DNA of 41,534 nt from Deltaproteobacteria bacterium (GTDB taxonomy: Bacteria; Desulfobacterota; WTBG01; CAIYCZ01; CAIRTM01), in the NCBI GenBank assembly GCA_024276465.1, contig JAJRXD010000124.1:1-41534 (forward strand), written 5' to 3'. Under the pieces are notes generated by a model. That model saw nothing but the letters and a program-made list of their open reading frames with translations, did not search any database and was not told the DNA's origin. Every line of letters starts with the position of its first letter. Position 1 is the stretch's first letter. The translations under genes and the position numbers were made by a program. This document shows positions 1 to 9,300 of this stretch, in pieces.

Positions 1-10
1 AGATAAAGAC

Positions 11-141
11 AGCATAGTGTAACAGCATTTCACTCATTCTCAGCAGACATCCATGTCTGCTTCCGAGGTAAGCATTACACTTCACCATCCAGGTGAAGCT
101 TATGTAATGCTTAAATCCGTTCAATGCTATTACACTATGCT
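11..141. repeat. Compound palindrome: two hairpins enclosed by a 19-bp inverted repeat
   Basis: Bases 11-29 and 123-141 are inverted repeats matching at 18 of 19 positions. Between them are two further palindromes: 42-50 with 53-61 (9 bp, 2-nt gap), and 69-86 with 92-113 (18 paired bases, a 4-nt bulge at 99-102, loop 87-91). The whole could fold as a three-way junction. No protein is encoded. It lies about 90 bases upstream of asnB. It could be a MITE or REP-type mobile palindrome, or a structured leader RNA. An integron attC site was considered, but the expected core motif is absent. Confidence 0.75.
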
Positions 142-233
142 TCTGTATGTGGCATCATGTTTTTTTAGAATCGCTCAATTTAGGTACCACATTAAAAATT
201 TCAGCAAAAAACAGTATTTTTTCAGTAGACATT

Positions 234-2117
234 ATGTGCGGAATTGCCGGTATTTATAACAGAAACAGAATCAACCAGGACAGAAGCATCATAGAAAAAA
301 TGTCTTCTGCCATCTCCCACCGCGGCCCGGATGAAGAAGGATTCCATTTTGACAGCCACGCTCATATTGCCTCCCGCCGCTTAAGCATTATAGACGTGGG
401 AGCAGGCCCACAGCCGGTTTATAACAGGGACAAAACCCTGTGCATCGCCTTTAATGGAGAAATCTACAACTACAGATCTCTCAGGAAAGAGCTTTCTTCC
501 CTGGGCTATTGCTTTCAAACAAAAACAGACACTGAGGTGGTTCTTGCTGCTTACAGCTTATGGGGAGAGCATTTTCTCAGCCGCCTCAATGGAATGTTTG
601 CCATATGCTTATGGGACAGCTCTAAAAAGGAACTTTTTTTAGCCAGGGACAGGTTCGGGATCAAGCCCCTTTACATGTTTGAGCTTTCCGACGGAACATT
701 GCTTTTTGCATCTGAAATAAAAGCTTTGCTGCAGCATCCTGAAATAACAAAAAAGATTCATCCCCGGGCCATTCATAATCTTTTAACCTATGGGTTCAAT
801 ATTGCCCCTCACACCTTCTTTAAGGAGATCAAGCAGGTACTGCCAGGACATTTTGTAAAAGCTGCTCCGGAAGGTTTCCTTATAAAGGAGTACTGGGATA
901 TTGACCTGGAATCGCCGATAATCGATGCTGGAGAGGAAGAACTGGCCTGCATGCTCAGACAAAAGCTTGAGCACTCGGTAAAATCTTCTCTTATGTCAGA
1001 CGTGCCTGTTGCAGCATACTTAAGCGGCGGAATAGATTCCAGCGCAGTTACCGGAATATACTCAAACCTGAGTGATGAGAAAATCAAAACAATAACAATC
1101 ACATTTGATGATGCGGGCTATGATGAATCAGGGTATTCAAAAAAAGTTTCGAATCTTTTTAACACCGAAAACCTTGAATTCAAATGTGCCATAGAACCTG
1201 ATGACATTCAAAATTTAATTTATCACCTGGAAAACCCTCTGGCATCCCTTCTGAACCTGCCCCTGTTTCTTCTGTCAAGAAGTGCTAGAGAATCAGGGGT
1301 TAAGGTTGTTCTTACCGGTGATGGCGCTGATGAGGTTCTTGGGGGATATGATTATTTTAAGCTGCTGAAGGCAATGTCTTTTATTGACAGGACTGAAGGC
1401 AGCTGCAGAAAAAATATATTAAGAAAAATTTATCCAAACCTTCATTCTGTTCAGGAAGCCGAAGCACAGTTTGTCTATCTGAATAATATCAGAAGCAAAT
1501 TCCCTGTTTCCCATCCAGCCATACCCTACCAGTTCAGCGAGTTTCAGTTAAAGGAGCAGCTGTATTCAGAGGATTTTATCAACCTGCTTCAGGACACACC
1601 ACAGGACAACCCGTTTTTTTTCAACACTGAAAAATTTTCCCACAGGCCGCTTGTTGATCAGGCTTTATATATGGATATAAAATTAAGGCTTCTTAACCTG
1701 ACCCTGCCTTTGTCAGACAAGATGAGCATGGCAAATTCGGTAGAGGTCAGACCTCTTTTCCTGGATCATGATTTTGTTAACTTTACCTTCAGAATCCCGC
1801 ATCACTATAAGATCCAGGGACTTTCAGAAAAGCAGATTCTCAAAAAAAGCATGGCAGATCTGCTGCCGGGAGAGATCTGCAGAAGGCGCAAACAGCCCCT
1901 CCAGCCCCCGGGGAAATGGTTCATTGACAATGCGGGCGAGATGCTGAGATACTATCTGTCAGATGAGAAGACAGGGGATGCCGGATATTTCAACCCTTGT
2001 TTTGTTAATTACATCCTTGCTGAATATGACGCAGACAGCAAAATTGATTTTTCAGGGGTAATTATTGTTGTATTTTTTATTCAGCTCTGGCATGATATTT
2101 TCCTTAATCCTCATTAG
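234..2117 (+). CDS. asnB: Asparagine synthetase, glutamine-hydrolysing (AsnB type)
   Basis: Transfers the glutamine amide nitrogen to aspartate, or to a related carboxylate, using ATP; cytosolic. The start at 234 gives an N-terminus MCGIAG, so Cys2 becomes the class II glutaminase nucleophile after Met removal. An in-frame start at 147 would bury that cysteine and is rejected. The N-terminal glutaminase domain (about 1-200) contains SRRLSIID and NGEIYNY. The synthetase domain has the ATP pyrophosphatase loop SGGIDSS at 264-270 and a later DGADE motif. At 627 residues it is longer than E. coli AsnB (about 554), as is common for AsnB-like amidotransferases in polysaccharide clusters. A role in modifying a sugar or peptide instead of making free asparagine is therefore possible. 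The gene downstream is on the same strand, 104 bases away, and functionally unrelated. Confidence 0.88.
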   Translation: MCGIAGIYNRNRINQDRSIIEKMSSAISHRGPDEEGFHFDSHAHIASRRLSIIDVGAGPQPVYNRDKTLCIAFNGEIYNYRSLRKELSSLGYCFQTKTDTEVVLAAYSLWGEHFLSRLNGMFAICLWDSSKKELFLARDRFGIKPLYMFELSDGTLLFASEIKALLQHPEITKKIHPRAIHNLLTYGFNIAPHTFFKEIKQVLPGHFVKAAPEGFLIKEYWDIDLESPIIDAGEEELACMLRQKLEHSVKSSLMSDVPVAAYLSGGIDSSAVTGIYSNLSDEKIKTITITFDDAGYDESGYSKKVSNLFNTENLEFKCAIEPDDIQNLIYHLENPLASLLNLPLFLLSRSARESGVKVVLTGDGADEVLGGYDYFKLLKAMSFIDRTEGSCRKNILRKIYPNLHSVQEAEAQFVYLNNIRSKFPVSHPAIPYQFSEFQLKEQLYSEDFINLLQDTPQDNPFFFNTEKFSHRPLVDQALYMDIKLRLLNLTLPLSDKMSMANSVEVRPLFLDHDFVNFTFRIPHHYKIQGLSEKQILKKSMADLLPGEICRRRKQPLQPPGKWFIDNAGEMLRYYLSDEKTGDAGYFNPCFVNYILAEYDADSKIDFSGVIIVVFFIQLWHDIFLNPH

Positions 2118-2221
2118 TATCTAATAAGATTTTTTATATTTGCTGGCAAGAATTTTATCACCTCAATTGCCATGTAACCATCTCAAAACTTTTTGCTTCC
2201 GGCTTGTCCGGATTTGGAATT

Positions 2222-5200
2222 ATGTTTTACCTTGGCCTTGATATAGGATCTGTAAGCGTTAATGCAGTTGTTGTAACGCCTGATATTACAATAAAACAGG
2301 AGTATTACAGGCGCACCTTTGGACAACCGGTTGAAACCACCCTTAAGATCTTAAAAGATATCCTTTCCCAGACACCCACAGACAGTATTTCCGGTATTGC
2401 TGTGACAGGCACTGGGGGAACCCTGGTTGCTGAACTGATCAACTGCCCCTTTATTAATGAAATCATCGCCCAGGGCAAGGCAACTAACTATCTCCACCCT
2501 GATATATGTTCAATAATTGAGCTTGGGGGGGAGGATTCCAAGCTGATAATCATGAACCCTGAAAGAGATAACGGTTACCCCGGGATAAAAGACTTTTCAA
2601 TGAACACTGTCTGCGCAGCAGGAACCGGTTCTTTTCTCGACCAGCAGGCAGCACGTCTTGGAATAAGCATAGAAAATGAGTTCGGTCAACGTGCCCTGAA
2701 GTCTACCCATGCACCACGCATTGCAGGCAGGTGCAGTGTATTTGCCAAATCAGACATGATACACCTGCAGCAGGTGGCAACCCCGGATAATGACATAATA
2801 ATGGGCCTGTGCCTTGCCCTTGCCCGTAACTTTAAAAGTAATGTTGCAAAGGGCATGGAACTCCAGGGGCCTGCTTCATTTCAGGGCGGGGTTGCCGCAA
2901 ACCTTGGGATGGTTCGCGGGTTTGAAATGGTTTTTGAACTGAATCATGGGGAACTTCTTATACCTGAGCATTTTGCTTCCATGGGGGCAATAGGCGCTGT
3001 CCTGGCAATGATAGAAAAAGGCAGTCAGTCGAAATTTGCAGGGCTTGGAAAACTTGAAAATTATTTGCACAACAGAAAGGCTGAATCCGACCGGCTCGAA
3101 CCGCTGCAGGATGACGGGCACAAAATATTCGTTAAGCCTTTTCCAAATGAGGGCCGCGGTACTGTTAACGCATATCTTGGTGTTGATGTTGGGTCAATAA
3201 GTACCAATCTGGTGGCGATTGATGAAAACAGGCGTGTTATAGCCCGGCGATATCTTATGACCTCCGGACGTCCCATCGAGGCTGTGCGCCAGGGCCTGCT
3301 TGAAATCGGAAAGGAGCTGGGAAACAGGGTAATTATCAAAGGTGTAACAACAACAGGGTCCGGCCGTTATCTCATAGGTGATTTTATAGGGGCTGATTTT
3401 GTCAAAAATGAGATAACAGCTCATGCCCGGGGCGCAGCAAATATTAATCCTGATGTTGACACAATTTTTGAAATCGGGGGACAGGATTCCAAATATATAA
3501 GGCTTGAAAATGGAGCAGTGGTTGATTTTACCATGAACAAGGTCTGCGCGGCAGGAACCGGTTCTTTTCTTGAAGAGCAGGCTGAAAAACTTGGGATCAG
3601 CATCAGGGAGGAGTTCGGCGCTTTGGCCATGTCATCAAAGAATCCCGTGAGCCTGGGCGAGCGGTGCACTGTTTTTATGGAATCAAGCCTCAACCGTCAG
3701 CAGCAGCTTGGAGTGCCAAAGGAAGATCTCGTGGCAGGGTTGAGCTATTCTATTGTTAAGAACTACCTCATCCGTGTGGTGGAGGACCGCAGCATAGGGG
3801 ATGTTGTTTTTTTTCAGGGTGGAACAGCATATAACCGTGGTGTAAAGGCAGCTTTTGAAAAGGTCTGCGGGAAAAAAATCATTGTGCCACCGCACCACGA
3901 CGTTTTAGGGGCTCTTGGGTCTGCGCTGATAGCACTTGAAAACAATTCTGAAGGGCCCTCAAAATTTAAGGGGTTTGATCTTGCAAAACGCAGGTACTCT
4001 GTGGAATCATTTGAATGTACTGACTGCCCTAACAGTTGTGAAATACGAAAGGTCTCCGTTGAAGCAGAAAAGTCCTTTCATTATGGCAGCCGCTGCGGCA
4101 AATTTGACGAGGAAAAACAGGATAAGCTGGGGCAGGGACTGCCAAGGTTGTTTGCAGAGCGGGGGAAAATGCTTCTCAGCCAGCATGTTCCATCACGGCC
4201 AGTACCCCATAATGCCCCGTCCATCGGCATTCCAAGGGCAACGCTGTTTTTTGAAATGTACCCTTTCTGGAATGCCTTTTTTTCAGAGCTTGGCTTAAGG
4301 GTCGTGCTTTCTTCTCATACCAATAAAAAGATCATCGACAAAGGCTGCGAGACTGTTGTTGAGGAGATCTGCTTTCCGATAAAAGTTGCCCACGGGCATG
4401 TTGTCGACCTTCTGGAGCAGGGTGTTGACTATCTTTTTCTGCCTGGAATTGTAAACATGGAACACCTGAGCACTGATTCCGAAGCTTCCTATAACTGTCT
4501 GTATGTGCAGAGCCTGCCATATCTTTCCGAAGCAGCAGTGGATTTTGACCAGTATAAAAAAACAAGGGTCTTGAAACCCATACTCCACTTTGAATGGGGC
4601 AGGGATGTTTATGAGCCCCAGCTGCGAAAACTTGCCCGTGATGTTGGATGCCGCGGTAAAACCGTTGCCCTGGCAATTGATGCTGCCTTTAAAGCCTTGA
4701 GAGGATTCAGGGCAAAACTGCTTGAGAAAGGCAGAGAAGTCCTGAAAAATCTTTCTAAAAACCAGACCGCCCTTGTGCTTGTCAGCCGTCCGTACAATGG
4801 TTGCGATTCAGGATTGAATTTTCGCATACCTGATAAGCTCAAAGATATGGGCACACTTGCCATACCCGTTGATTTTCTCCCTGTGCAGGATGATTTTGGG
4901 CCGGATATGAAAGCAATGTACTGGCGATACGGCCAGCGCATACTGTCTGCAGCCCGCACCATAGCACAGGACCCGCGGTTGAATGCCGTATATATTACTA
5001 ATTTCGGCTGTGGCCCGGATTCTTTTATCTCAAAGTATTTTAATCGGGAAATGAAGCAGAAACCCTATCTTACAATTGAGGTGGATGAGCACTGTGCAGA
5101 TGCCGGGGTTATAACACGCCTTGAAGCGTTTCTTGACAGCCTCAGGAAGACAAGAATCCCTGAGCCACAAATAAAAAGCAAACCACTCGGGGCAGCATCA

Positions 5201-6388
5201 GGCAATCAGCCTTTAGTTTACATCCCCTATATGGATGACCATGGAATGTGTCTTGCTGCTGCAATGCAGTATAATGGAATAGATGCAGAGGCTCTCCCCA
5301 TGGCAGATGAAAAAACTGTTGAAACAGGCCGGCAGTATACAACAGGGAAGGAGTGCTATCCCTGCATAATCACAACCGGGGACATTGTGAAAAAAACACT
5401 TTCTGCTGATTTTGATCCTGCCCGCTCAAGCTTTTTTATGCCTTCGGCCATGGGGCCGTGCAGGTTTGGCCAGTACAACCGTTTTCAGAGGATGGTTCTT
5501 GACGATCTGGGATTAGTGGATGTCCCCCTGGTGATTCTTGATCAAACAACAAACTATGAAGGGGACCTCGGCAGCCTCGGCAATGGTTTCCGGCGGCTTG
5601 CATGGCAGTCAATAATACTGATAGATTACCTGAAAAAACTTGTTCTGCACACAAGGCCATATGAAACCAGCAGGGGCGACACAGATGCAGTCTACAGCGA
5701 CTGTTTGAAAAAAATCCTTCAAACCATTAAAAGGCATGGTACTGTGGGAGACTGCGCTAAATATGCTGCAGGCTGTTTCTCTTCTATTCCTGTAAACAGA
5801 AGCCAGAAAAAACCTGTTGTAGGAATCATCGGTGAGATTTATGTCAGGTCCAACCAGTTCAGCAACAACTTTATAATACGCCGGATTGAGGGACTTGGGG
5901 GTGAGGCTGTCATGCCGACGCTGCAGGAGTGGGTTCAATATACAGATTGGGAACGGAAGAAGGATTTCAAAAGAGCATCCGATTACCGCGGGTATTTGAC
6001 TGAAGTTATTAAATCCCGGGTCCAGCGCCATGATGTCCGAAAAACAGCCAGTGCTTTCAAAGGTGCAGTGAATTGCTTTTTCCGCGAGGAATCAACAGAA
6101 GCTGTTATGAAGACCTGCTCACAGTACCTTGATGAAAACATACGGGGTGAGGCAACACTGAGCATGGGCAGGGCCATTGAATATGCTCAGCATGGTTTCA
6201 ACGGTATAGTTAACCTGATTCCTTTCAATTGCCTTCCCGGAACTATTGTCAATACCCTGCTCCGGAGTTTTTCCAGGGACTACCCCAACCTGCCTGTTCT
6301 TAAGATGGTCTATGACGGGAACATGCAGTCAAGCGACCAGACAAGGATAGAGGCTTTTATGTACCAGGCAGAACATGGTATTACCTGA
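2222..6388 (+). CDS. Giant 2-hydroxyacyl-CoA dehydratase activase (BadF/BcrA/HgdC ATPase family)
   Basis: This 1388-residue protein belongs to the CoA-enzyme activase family, whose members use ATP to push an electron to a low potential in 2-hydroxyacyl-CoA dehydratases or benzoyl-CoA reductase-like enzymes. Two tandem ASKHA ATPase modules are visible. The first has LGLDIGS near residue 4, ELGGEDSK near 99-106 and CAAGTGSF at 131. The second has LGVDVGS near 319, EIGGQDSK and CAAGTGSF at 442. Each CAAGTGS Cys is expected to help bind the 4Fe-4S cluster. A cysteine cluster CX2CX3C follows at 599/602/606, then a DUF2229-like region and an HgdB-like C-terminal part with a GKECYPC motif near 1043-1049. 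ATG at 2222 is preferred over TTG at 2204 because the ATPase fold starts directly after it. No dehydratase subunit genes lie nearby, so the target is unknown. It ends 6 bases from a convergent gene with no obvious terminator. Confidence 0.9.
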   Translation: MFYLGLDIGSVSVNAVVVTPDITIKQEYYRRTFGQPVETTLKILKDILSQTPTDSISGIAVTGTGGTLVAELINCPFINEIIAQGKATNYLHPDICSIIELGGEDSKLIIMNPERDNGYPGIKDFSMNTVCAAGTGSFLDQQAARLGISIENEFGQRALKSTHAPRIAGRCSVFAKSDMIHLQQVATPDNDIIMGLCLALARNFKSNVAKGMELQGPASFQGGVAANLGMVRGFEMVFELNHGELLIPEHFASMGAIGAVLAMIEKGSQSKFAGLGKLENYLHNRKAESDRLEPLQDDGHKIFVKPFPNEGRGTVNAYLGVDVGSISTNLVAIDENRRVIARRYLMTSGRPIEAVRQGLLEIGKELGNRVIIKGVTTTGSGRYLIGDFIGADFVKNEITAHARGAANINPDVDTIFEIGGQDSKYIRLENGAVVDFTMNKVCAAGTGSFLEEQAEKLGISIREEFGALAMSSKNPVSLGERCTVFMESSLNRQQQLGVPKEDLVAGLSYSIVKNYLIRVVEDRSIGDVVFFQGGTAYNRGVKAAFEKVCGKKIIVPPHHDVLGALGSALIALENNSEGPSKFKGFDLAKRRYSVESFECTDCPNSCEIRKVSVEAEKSFHYGSRCGKFDEEKQDKLGQGLPRLFAERGKMLLSQHVPSRPVPHNAPSIGIPRATLFFEMYPFWNAFFSELGLRVVLSSHTNKKIIDKGCETVVEEICFPIKVAHGHVVDLLEQGVDYLFLPGIVNMEHLSTDSEASYNCLYVQSLPYLSEAAVDFDQYKKTRVLKPILHFEWGRDVYEPQLRKLARDVGCRGKTVALAIDAAFKALRGFRAKLLEKGREVLKNLSKNQTALVLVSRPYNGCDSGLNFRIPDKLKDMGTLAIPVDFLPVQDDFGPDMKAMYWRYGQRILSAARTIAQDPRLNAVYITNFGCGPDSFISKYFNREMKQKPYLTIEVDEHCADAGVITRLEAFLDSLRKTRIPEPQIKSKPLGAASGNQPLVYIPYMDDHGMCLAAAMQYNGIDAEALPMADEKTVETGRQYTTGKECYPCIITTGDIVKKTLSADFDPARSSFFMPSAMGPCRFGQYNRFQRMVLDDLGLVDVPLVILDQTTNYEGDLGSLGNGFRRLAWQSIILIDYLKKLVLHTRPYETSRGDTDAVYSDCLKKILQTIKRHGTVGDCAKYAAGCFSSIPVNRSQKKPVVGIIGEIYVRSNQFSNNFIIRRIEGLGGEAVMPTLQEWVQYTDWERKKDFKRASDYRGYLTEVIKSRVQRHDVRKTASAFKGAVNCFFREESTEAVMKTCSQYLDENIRGEATLSMGRAIEYAQHGFNGIVNLIPFNCLPGTIVNTLLRSFSRDYPNLPVLKMVYDGNMQSSDQTRIEAFMYQAEHGIT

Positions 6389-6394
6389 ATAATC

Positions 6395-7120
6395 CTATAA
6401 CAGCCTTTGGCCAAAACCTTTTTTGCTTGCGCTGTTATCATAGACCTCTTTTATATTGAATATATAAGCAGGCTTATCCACAAGACCGGGATTTTCCCCG
6501 TGATAGACATCATGCACAGCATGAACAAAATCAAAGTATTCACCCGCAGGATGTATTTCAACCTCAGCGCGCAGCTCATAACTTATAACAGGCGGGGTAA
6601 AAAAGACCAGGGTGGCATTCTTGTTTTGCTCTAAGTACCTGCTCATGTGAGCAGCCTTGCCGGGAAATTCTGTGCCCATCTCAATGGTTCCAAGTTTTTC
6701 AAAATCAACCATCTCTTCAGCCTTGTCCCTTTCAAAATAGACATGCTTGTTAAGAAGCTCCAGAGCCTTTATCTGCCACTCAGTCGGCATTCCCCTCCCG
6801 CTTCCAAATCTGTCATAGCCCCCTGCCTTAACAGCGCTCTGGGCATCTATCCCCTCCTTTTTCATGAATTCTTTAAAAACCTCCGATGTTTCTCTGAGGT
6901 ATTGCTGCTTTAACACAAAACCTATCCCCATTATTTTACCGTTTATGTGAATAGACCCGTCTTCCTCTTTAACAGCAGTACAGACAGTTGGCAGCAGGCG
7001 GGTAATATCGAGCATCATCTTGTTTCTGTCCATGTCAAAGGTTCCGTCAAAGATACTCTTTATCCATCTTGAGCGCATCATGTATGAGTAAGTGATAAAT
7101 TCATCAGGCAGTTTTGACAT
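6395..7120 (-). CDS. Conserved hypothetical protein, possibly PNPOx-like split barrel
   Basis: A 241-residue soluble protein that I do not recognise with certainty. The start at 7120 (MSKLPDEF) follows a strong AAGGAGG ribosome binding site 6-7 bases upstream. A longer in-frame start at 7231 lies inside a palindromic repeat and is rejected. The C-terminal half (about 130-210) contains GTEFPGKAAHMSRYL, then TLVFFTPP, then a strand reading ELRAEVEIHPAG. That layout resembles pyridoxamine 5'-phosphate oxidase-like FMN-binding split barrels, but the resemblance is by eye only. There is no signal peptide and no membrane segment. It is transcribed toward the activase gene. Confidence 0.6.
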   Translation of the reverse strand: MSKLPDEFITYSYMMRSRWIKSIFDGTFDMDRNKMMLDITRLLPTVCTAVKEEDGSIHINGKIMGIGFVLKQQYLRETSEVFKEFMKKEGIDAQSAVKAGGYDRFGSGRGMPTEWQIKALELLNKHVYFERDKAEEMVDFEKLGTIEMGTEFPGKAAHMSRYLEQNKNATLVFFTPPVISYELRAEVEIHPAGEYFDFVHAVHDVYHGENPGLVDKPAYIFNIKEVYDNSASKKGFGQRLL

Positions 7121-7145
7121 TATAACCTCCTTCTTGATCTGTTGT

Positions 7146-7281
7146 TTGATGGCAAAGTAAAAAGTCCGGCTTTCCCGGGAAACGGGACATCCTTTCCCGA
7201 CATTAACCGGGATACAGCAAGTACGACTCATCCTGGAGGATTTGCGCGCCTTTAATTTGAAGCTTTTTACTTTGCCATCAT
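7146..7281 (-). repeat. Short palindromic element with 17-bp perfect inverted ends
   Basis: Bases 7148-7164 (gatggcaaagtaaaaag) are perfectly inverted at 7263-7279. Inside is a smaller palindrome (cgggaaa at 7176-7182 with tttcccg at 7193-7199). Read on the minus strand the interior contains aaggcgc followed by gatgagtcgtacttg, which closely matches the element at 27292-27416. It carries no gene. It lies between the RBS of the hypothetical gene and the TPR gene, and supplies only a false upstream start. Probably a non-autonomous, MITE-like element. Confidence 0.75.
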
Positions 7282-7371
7282 GTTTTGACTTTTTACGGGT
7301 TCATCTTGTTTTAAGGTTATTATTTTATAATAGTTTTTCCTGTTTATTTCAACAGGTTTCCCGCTCCGAAA

Positions 7372-9108
7372 TCACGGGTTGTGCAAAATGAATTTCCTGT
7401 ATTTCGGGTTAAGTTCTGCAGCCCTGCCAAGCTCATAATATCCCTCTTCCTTCCTTTTAAGCCTGATGTAGAGTTTTCCAAGGTTGTAATGAGCAGGGGC
7501 ATAATCGTCTTTACTCTTAATTGCCTGCTTGAAGCTGGCTTCAGCCCTTTTTTCTTCATTAAGCTTTATGAAAACAACACCTAACAGGTTGTACACATAA
7601 TGCTGCCGGGAAGAAGCTGGCAGCACGCTGTTAAGAACCCTGACAGCTTTATCAAGCTCGCCTGTTTTTTCATAAGCCTTTCCAAGGGATATTTTGATGT
7701 CAGCTGTGTATTCAGGGGAAAAATATAAAGGAGTATAGGATAAAGCTTTTTCAAATTCCCGGGAAGCCTTTCCCCACAACCCCTGCTCCATATAAAGACG
7801 GCCCAGGTTTCTGTAGGTTGTATAGAAGTTCTTCACCCCTTCGAAAAACCGGACATCCTCCCGCTGGCCTGATGGGACAGGGTCCATGGCACTGATCGTG
7901 CTTTTAAGAAATATAACAGGGGTTCGGTATTCGTTATTGCGTTTCAGGGTTCCTGCTCCATAAATTAAACTGATAAAAAAAATGATGGTGCAGTACCCCT
8001 GAAAATTTTTCTTTTCACTCCAGCTTGCCGTCAGCATGGAGAAAAAAAGGCAAAAGCCTATTGAGGGGATATAAAGGTAATTTTCCTTGGCAAGGGCCGG
8101 CAGCGGTATAATATTAAGCACAGGTGTCAGCGTGACAGCAATCCAGCCCAGCGCAAGGCAGAGTCGGGGTGCAGTTTTCAGGGAAACTATAATAACTATA
8201 AACAAAAAAATTCCTGTTAAAAAAAGATATGAGCTCAAAACATCTGCCAAAGTCCCCGGCACAATTATATTACTGTAATAACAGAGGTTAAAAGGCAGAA
8301 CAAGTTTCCAGACATAAAACCCGCAGGTAATAAACACCAGCGATACCTTCTGCCAGGCGCTGTACCAGGTGGGGGGTATTACACCAGGAGATTCAAATCC
8401 TACAGCATAAAAGCGCAGGCCCAGATATATAAGGGCAGTCAGGCACAGGCAGCAGAAAGAAAGCCACGCCTCTTTTGCCTTGTGCCTGTTTTGTGATGGC
8501 CAGCAGATTATGTACAGAAGGTAAATTGCAGGCAGGGTGATTGCAATCTCCTTGCATAGAAGGGCCAGGAAAAAGGCCAGGCAGGAGCCGGCAATTTTCA
8601 GAATTCTTTTATAAAGCTGCTCATTTCTGTTCCCCTCAATCAAAAATATCAGGCCCGACATATAAAAAAGCGCGGCAAGAATATCGGTTCTTCCCATGAC
8701 ATAGCTTACAGAATGCGTGTGTATGGGGTGAAGTGCAAAAAAAACAGCTCCCGCGAAACCTGCCCCTGGTTTTGAGGGGAAAAGAAGTGAAAAAAATCTG
8801 TATACAAGAAGCGTAACTATTATATGAAAAATAATATTTGTTAAATGATGCCCTGCTGGATTAAGCCCGTATAGTTTGAAATCAACAAAGTGGGTAAGCA
8901 CAGCTAACGGTCGAAAATAAAGAAAGGATTCACCCCCTAAAATTCCCCAGTAATCAGATGTGAAAGATTTAATAACTGTATCAAAATTTCCAACAAACGG
9001 ATTTCTGAGTATGAACTGGCGGTCGCCTGCTACAAATTCATTTAAAAGTGTGTTGCTGTAAACACCAGCAGTTATAAGGATAAGAATTATTACAAAGCGA
9101 GTCTTCAA
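7372..9108 (-). CDS. TMTC-like membrane protein with C-terminal TPR repeats
   Basis: A 578-residue polytopic membrane protein. It begins with a hydrophobic segment, then a region (about 20-130) with RPLAVLTHFVDFKLYGLNPAGHH and LHPIHTHSVSYVMGRTD motifs like those of the TMTC/DUF1736 family, whose eukaryotic members are O-mannosyltransferases. About nine more hydrophobic segments follow to about residue 395. TPR repeats fill about 425-575 (for example YNLGKLYIRLKRKEEG). The start codon is TTG at 9106-9108, with GGGGA just upstream. A GT-C-type glycosyl transfer to secreted proteins is a family-based guess; the donor and acceptor are unknown. It diverges from argC. Confidence 0.78.
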   Translation of the reverse strand: MKTRFVIILILITAGVYSNTLLNEFVAGDRQFILRNPFVGNFDTVIKSFTSDYWGILGGESFLYFRPLAVLTHFVDFKLYGLNPAGHHLTNIIFHIIVTLLVYRFFSLLFPSKPGAGFAGAVFFALHPIHTHSVSYVMGRTDILAALFYMSGLIFLIEGNRNEQLYKRILKIAGSCLAFFLALLCKEIAITLPAIYLLYIICWPSQNRHKAKEAWLSFCCLCLTALIYLGLRFYAVGFESPGVIPPTWYSAWQKVSLVFITCGFYVWKLVLPFNLCYYSNIIVPGTLADVLSSYLFLTGIFLFIVIIVSLKTAPRLCLALGWIAVTLTPVLNIIPLPALAKENYLYIPSIGFCLFFSMLTASWSEKKNFQGYCTIIFFISLIYGAGTLKRNNEYRTPVIFLKSTISAMDPVPSGQREDVRFFEGVKNFYTTYRNLGRLYMEQGLWGKASREFEKALSYTPLYFSPEYTADIKISLGKAYEKTGELDKAVRVLNSVLPASSRQHYVYNLLGVVFIKLNEEKRAEASFKQAIKSKDDYAPAHYNLGKLYIRLKRKEEGYYELGRAAELNPKYRKFILHNP

Positions 9109-9123
9109 ACCGATCCCCAGTGC

Positions 9124-9151
9124 ATTAAAGTATTCAATGGTCCAATGTCAA
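9124..9151 (-). promoter_or_regulatory. Candidate sigma-70 promoter for the TMTC/TPR gene
   Basis: On the minus strand TTGACA (9146-9151) is followed by a 16-base spacer and TTTAAT (9124-9129), five of six matches to the -10 consensus. The predicted transcript would start about 9 bases before the TTG start codon, which is an unusually short leader. This is a sequence match only. Confidence 0.45.
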
Positions 9152-9300
9152 TAAAAGTCTATATCAACCACAAGGTTTTGTTCAACATAAAGTTTTTCGT
9201 TCAGTTGGTAGCATCAGACTTTAGTCTGCGAAGATTTTTAGTCTCTGCGCTTCTAAAAATGATATCTTTACCTGGTTTTCGTTCAAGTAGTAATTAGACC
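9152..9300. other. Intergenic region with small hairpins and an imperfect direct repeat
   Basis: This is part of the 271-base gap between divergent genes. It holds a 6-bp palindrome (cagact 9215-9220 with agtctg 9223-9228), an 8-bp hairpin (atttttag 9234-9241 with ctaaaaat 9253-9260), and an imperfect direct repeat of ttttcgttca at about 9194 and 9275. No gene is seen. It could be regulatory or an eroded repeat. Confidence 0.4.

Noticed and set aside
11-141. Integron attC recombination site
   Set aside because: The structure is palindromic enough, but the terminal core (RYYYAAC with GTTRRRY) is not present and no integrase gene or cassette array is nearby.
147-233. N-terminal extension of asparagine synthetase
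   Set aside because: It would bury Cys2, which must be N-terminal for glutaminase activity.
2876-6177. Many minus-strand open frames of 60-140 codons inside the activase gene
   Set aside because: They are shadows of the strongly coding plus-strand frame; none has a credible RBS or family motif.
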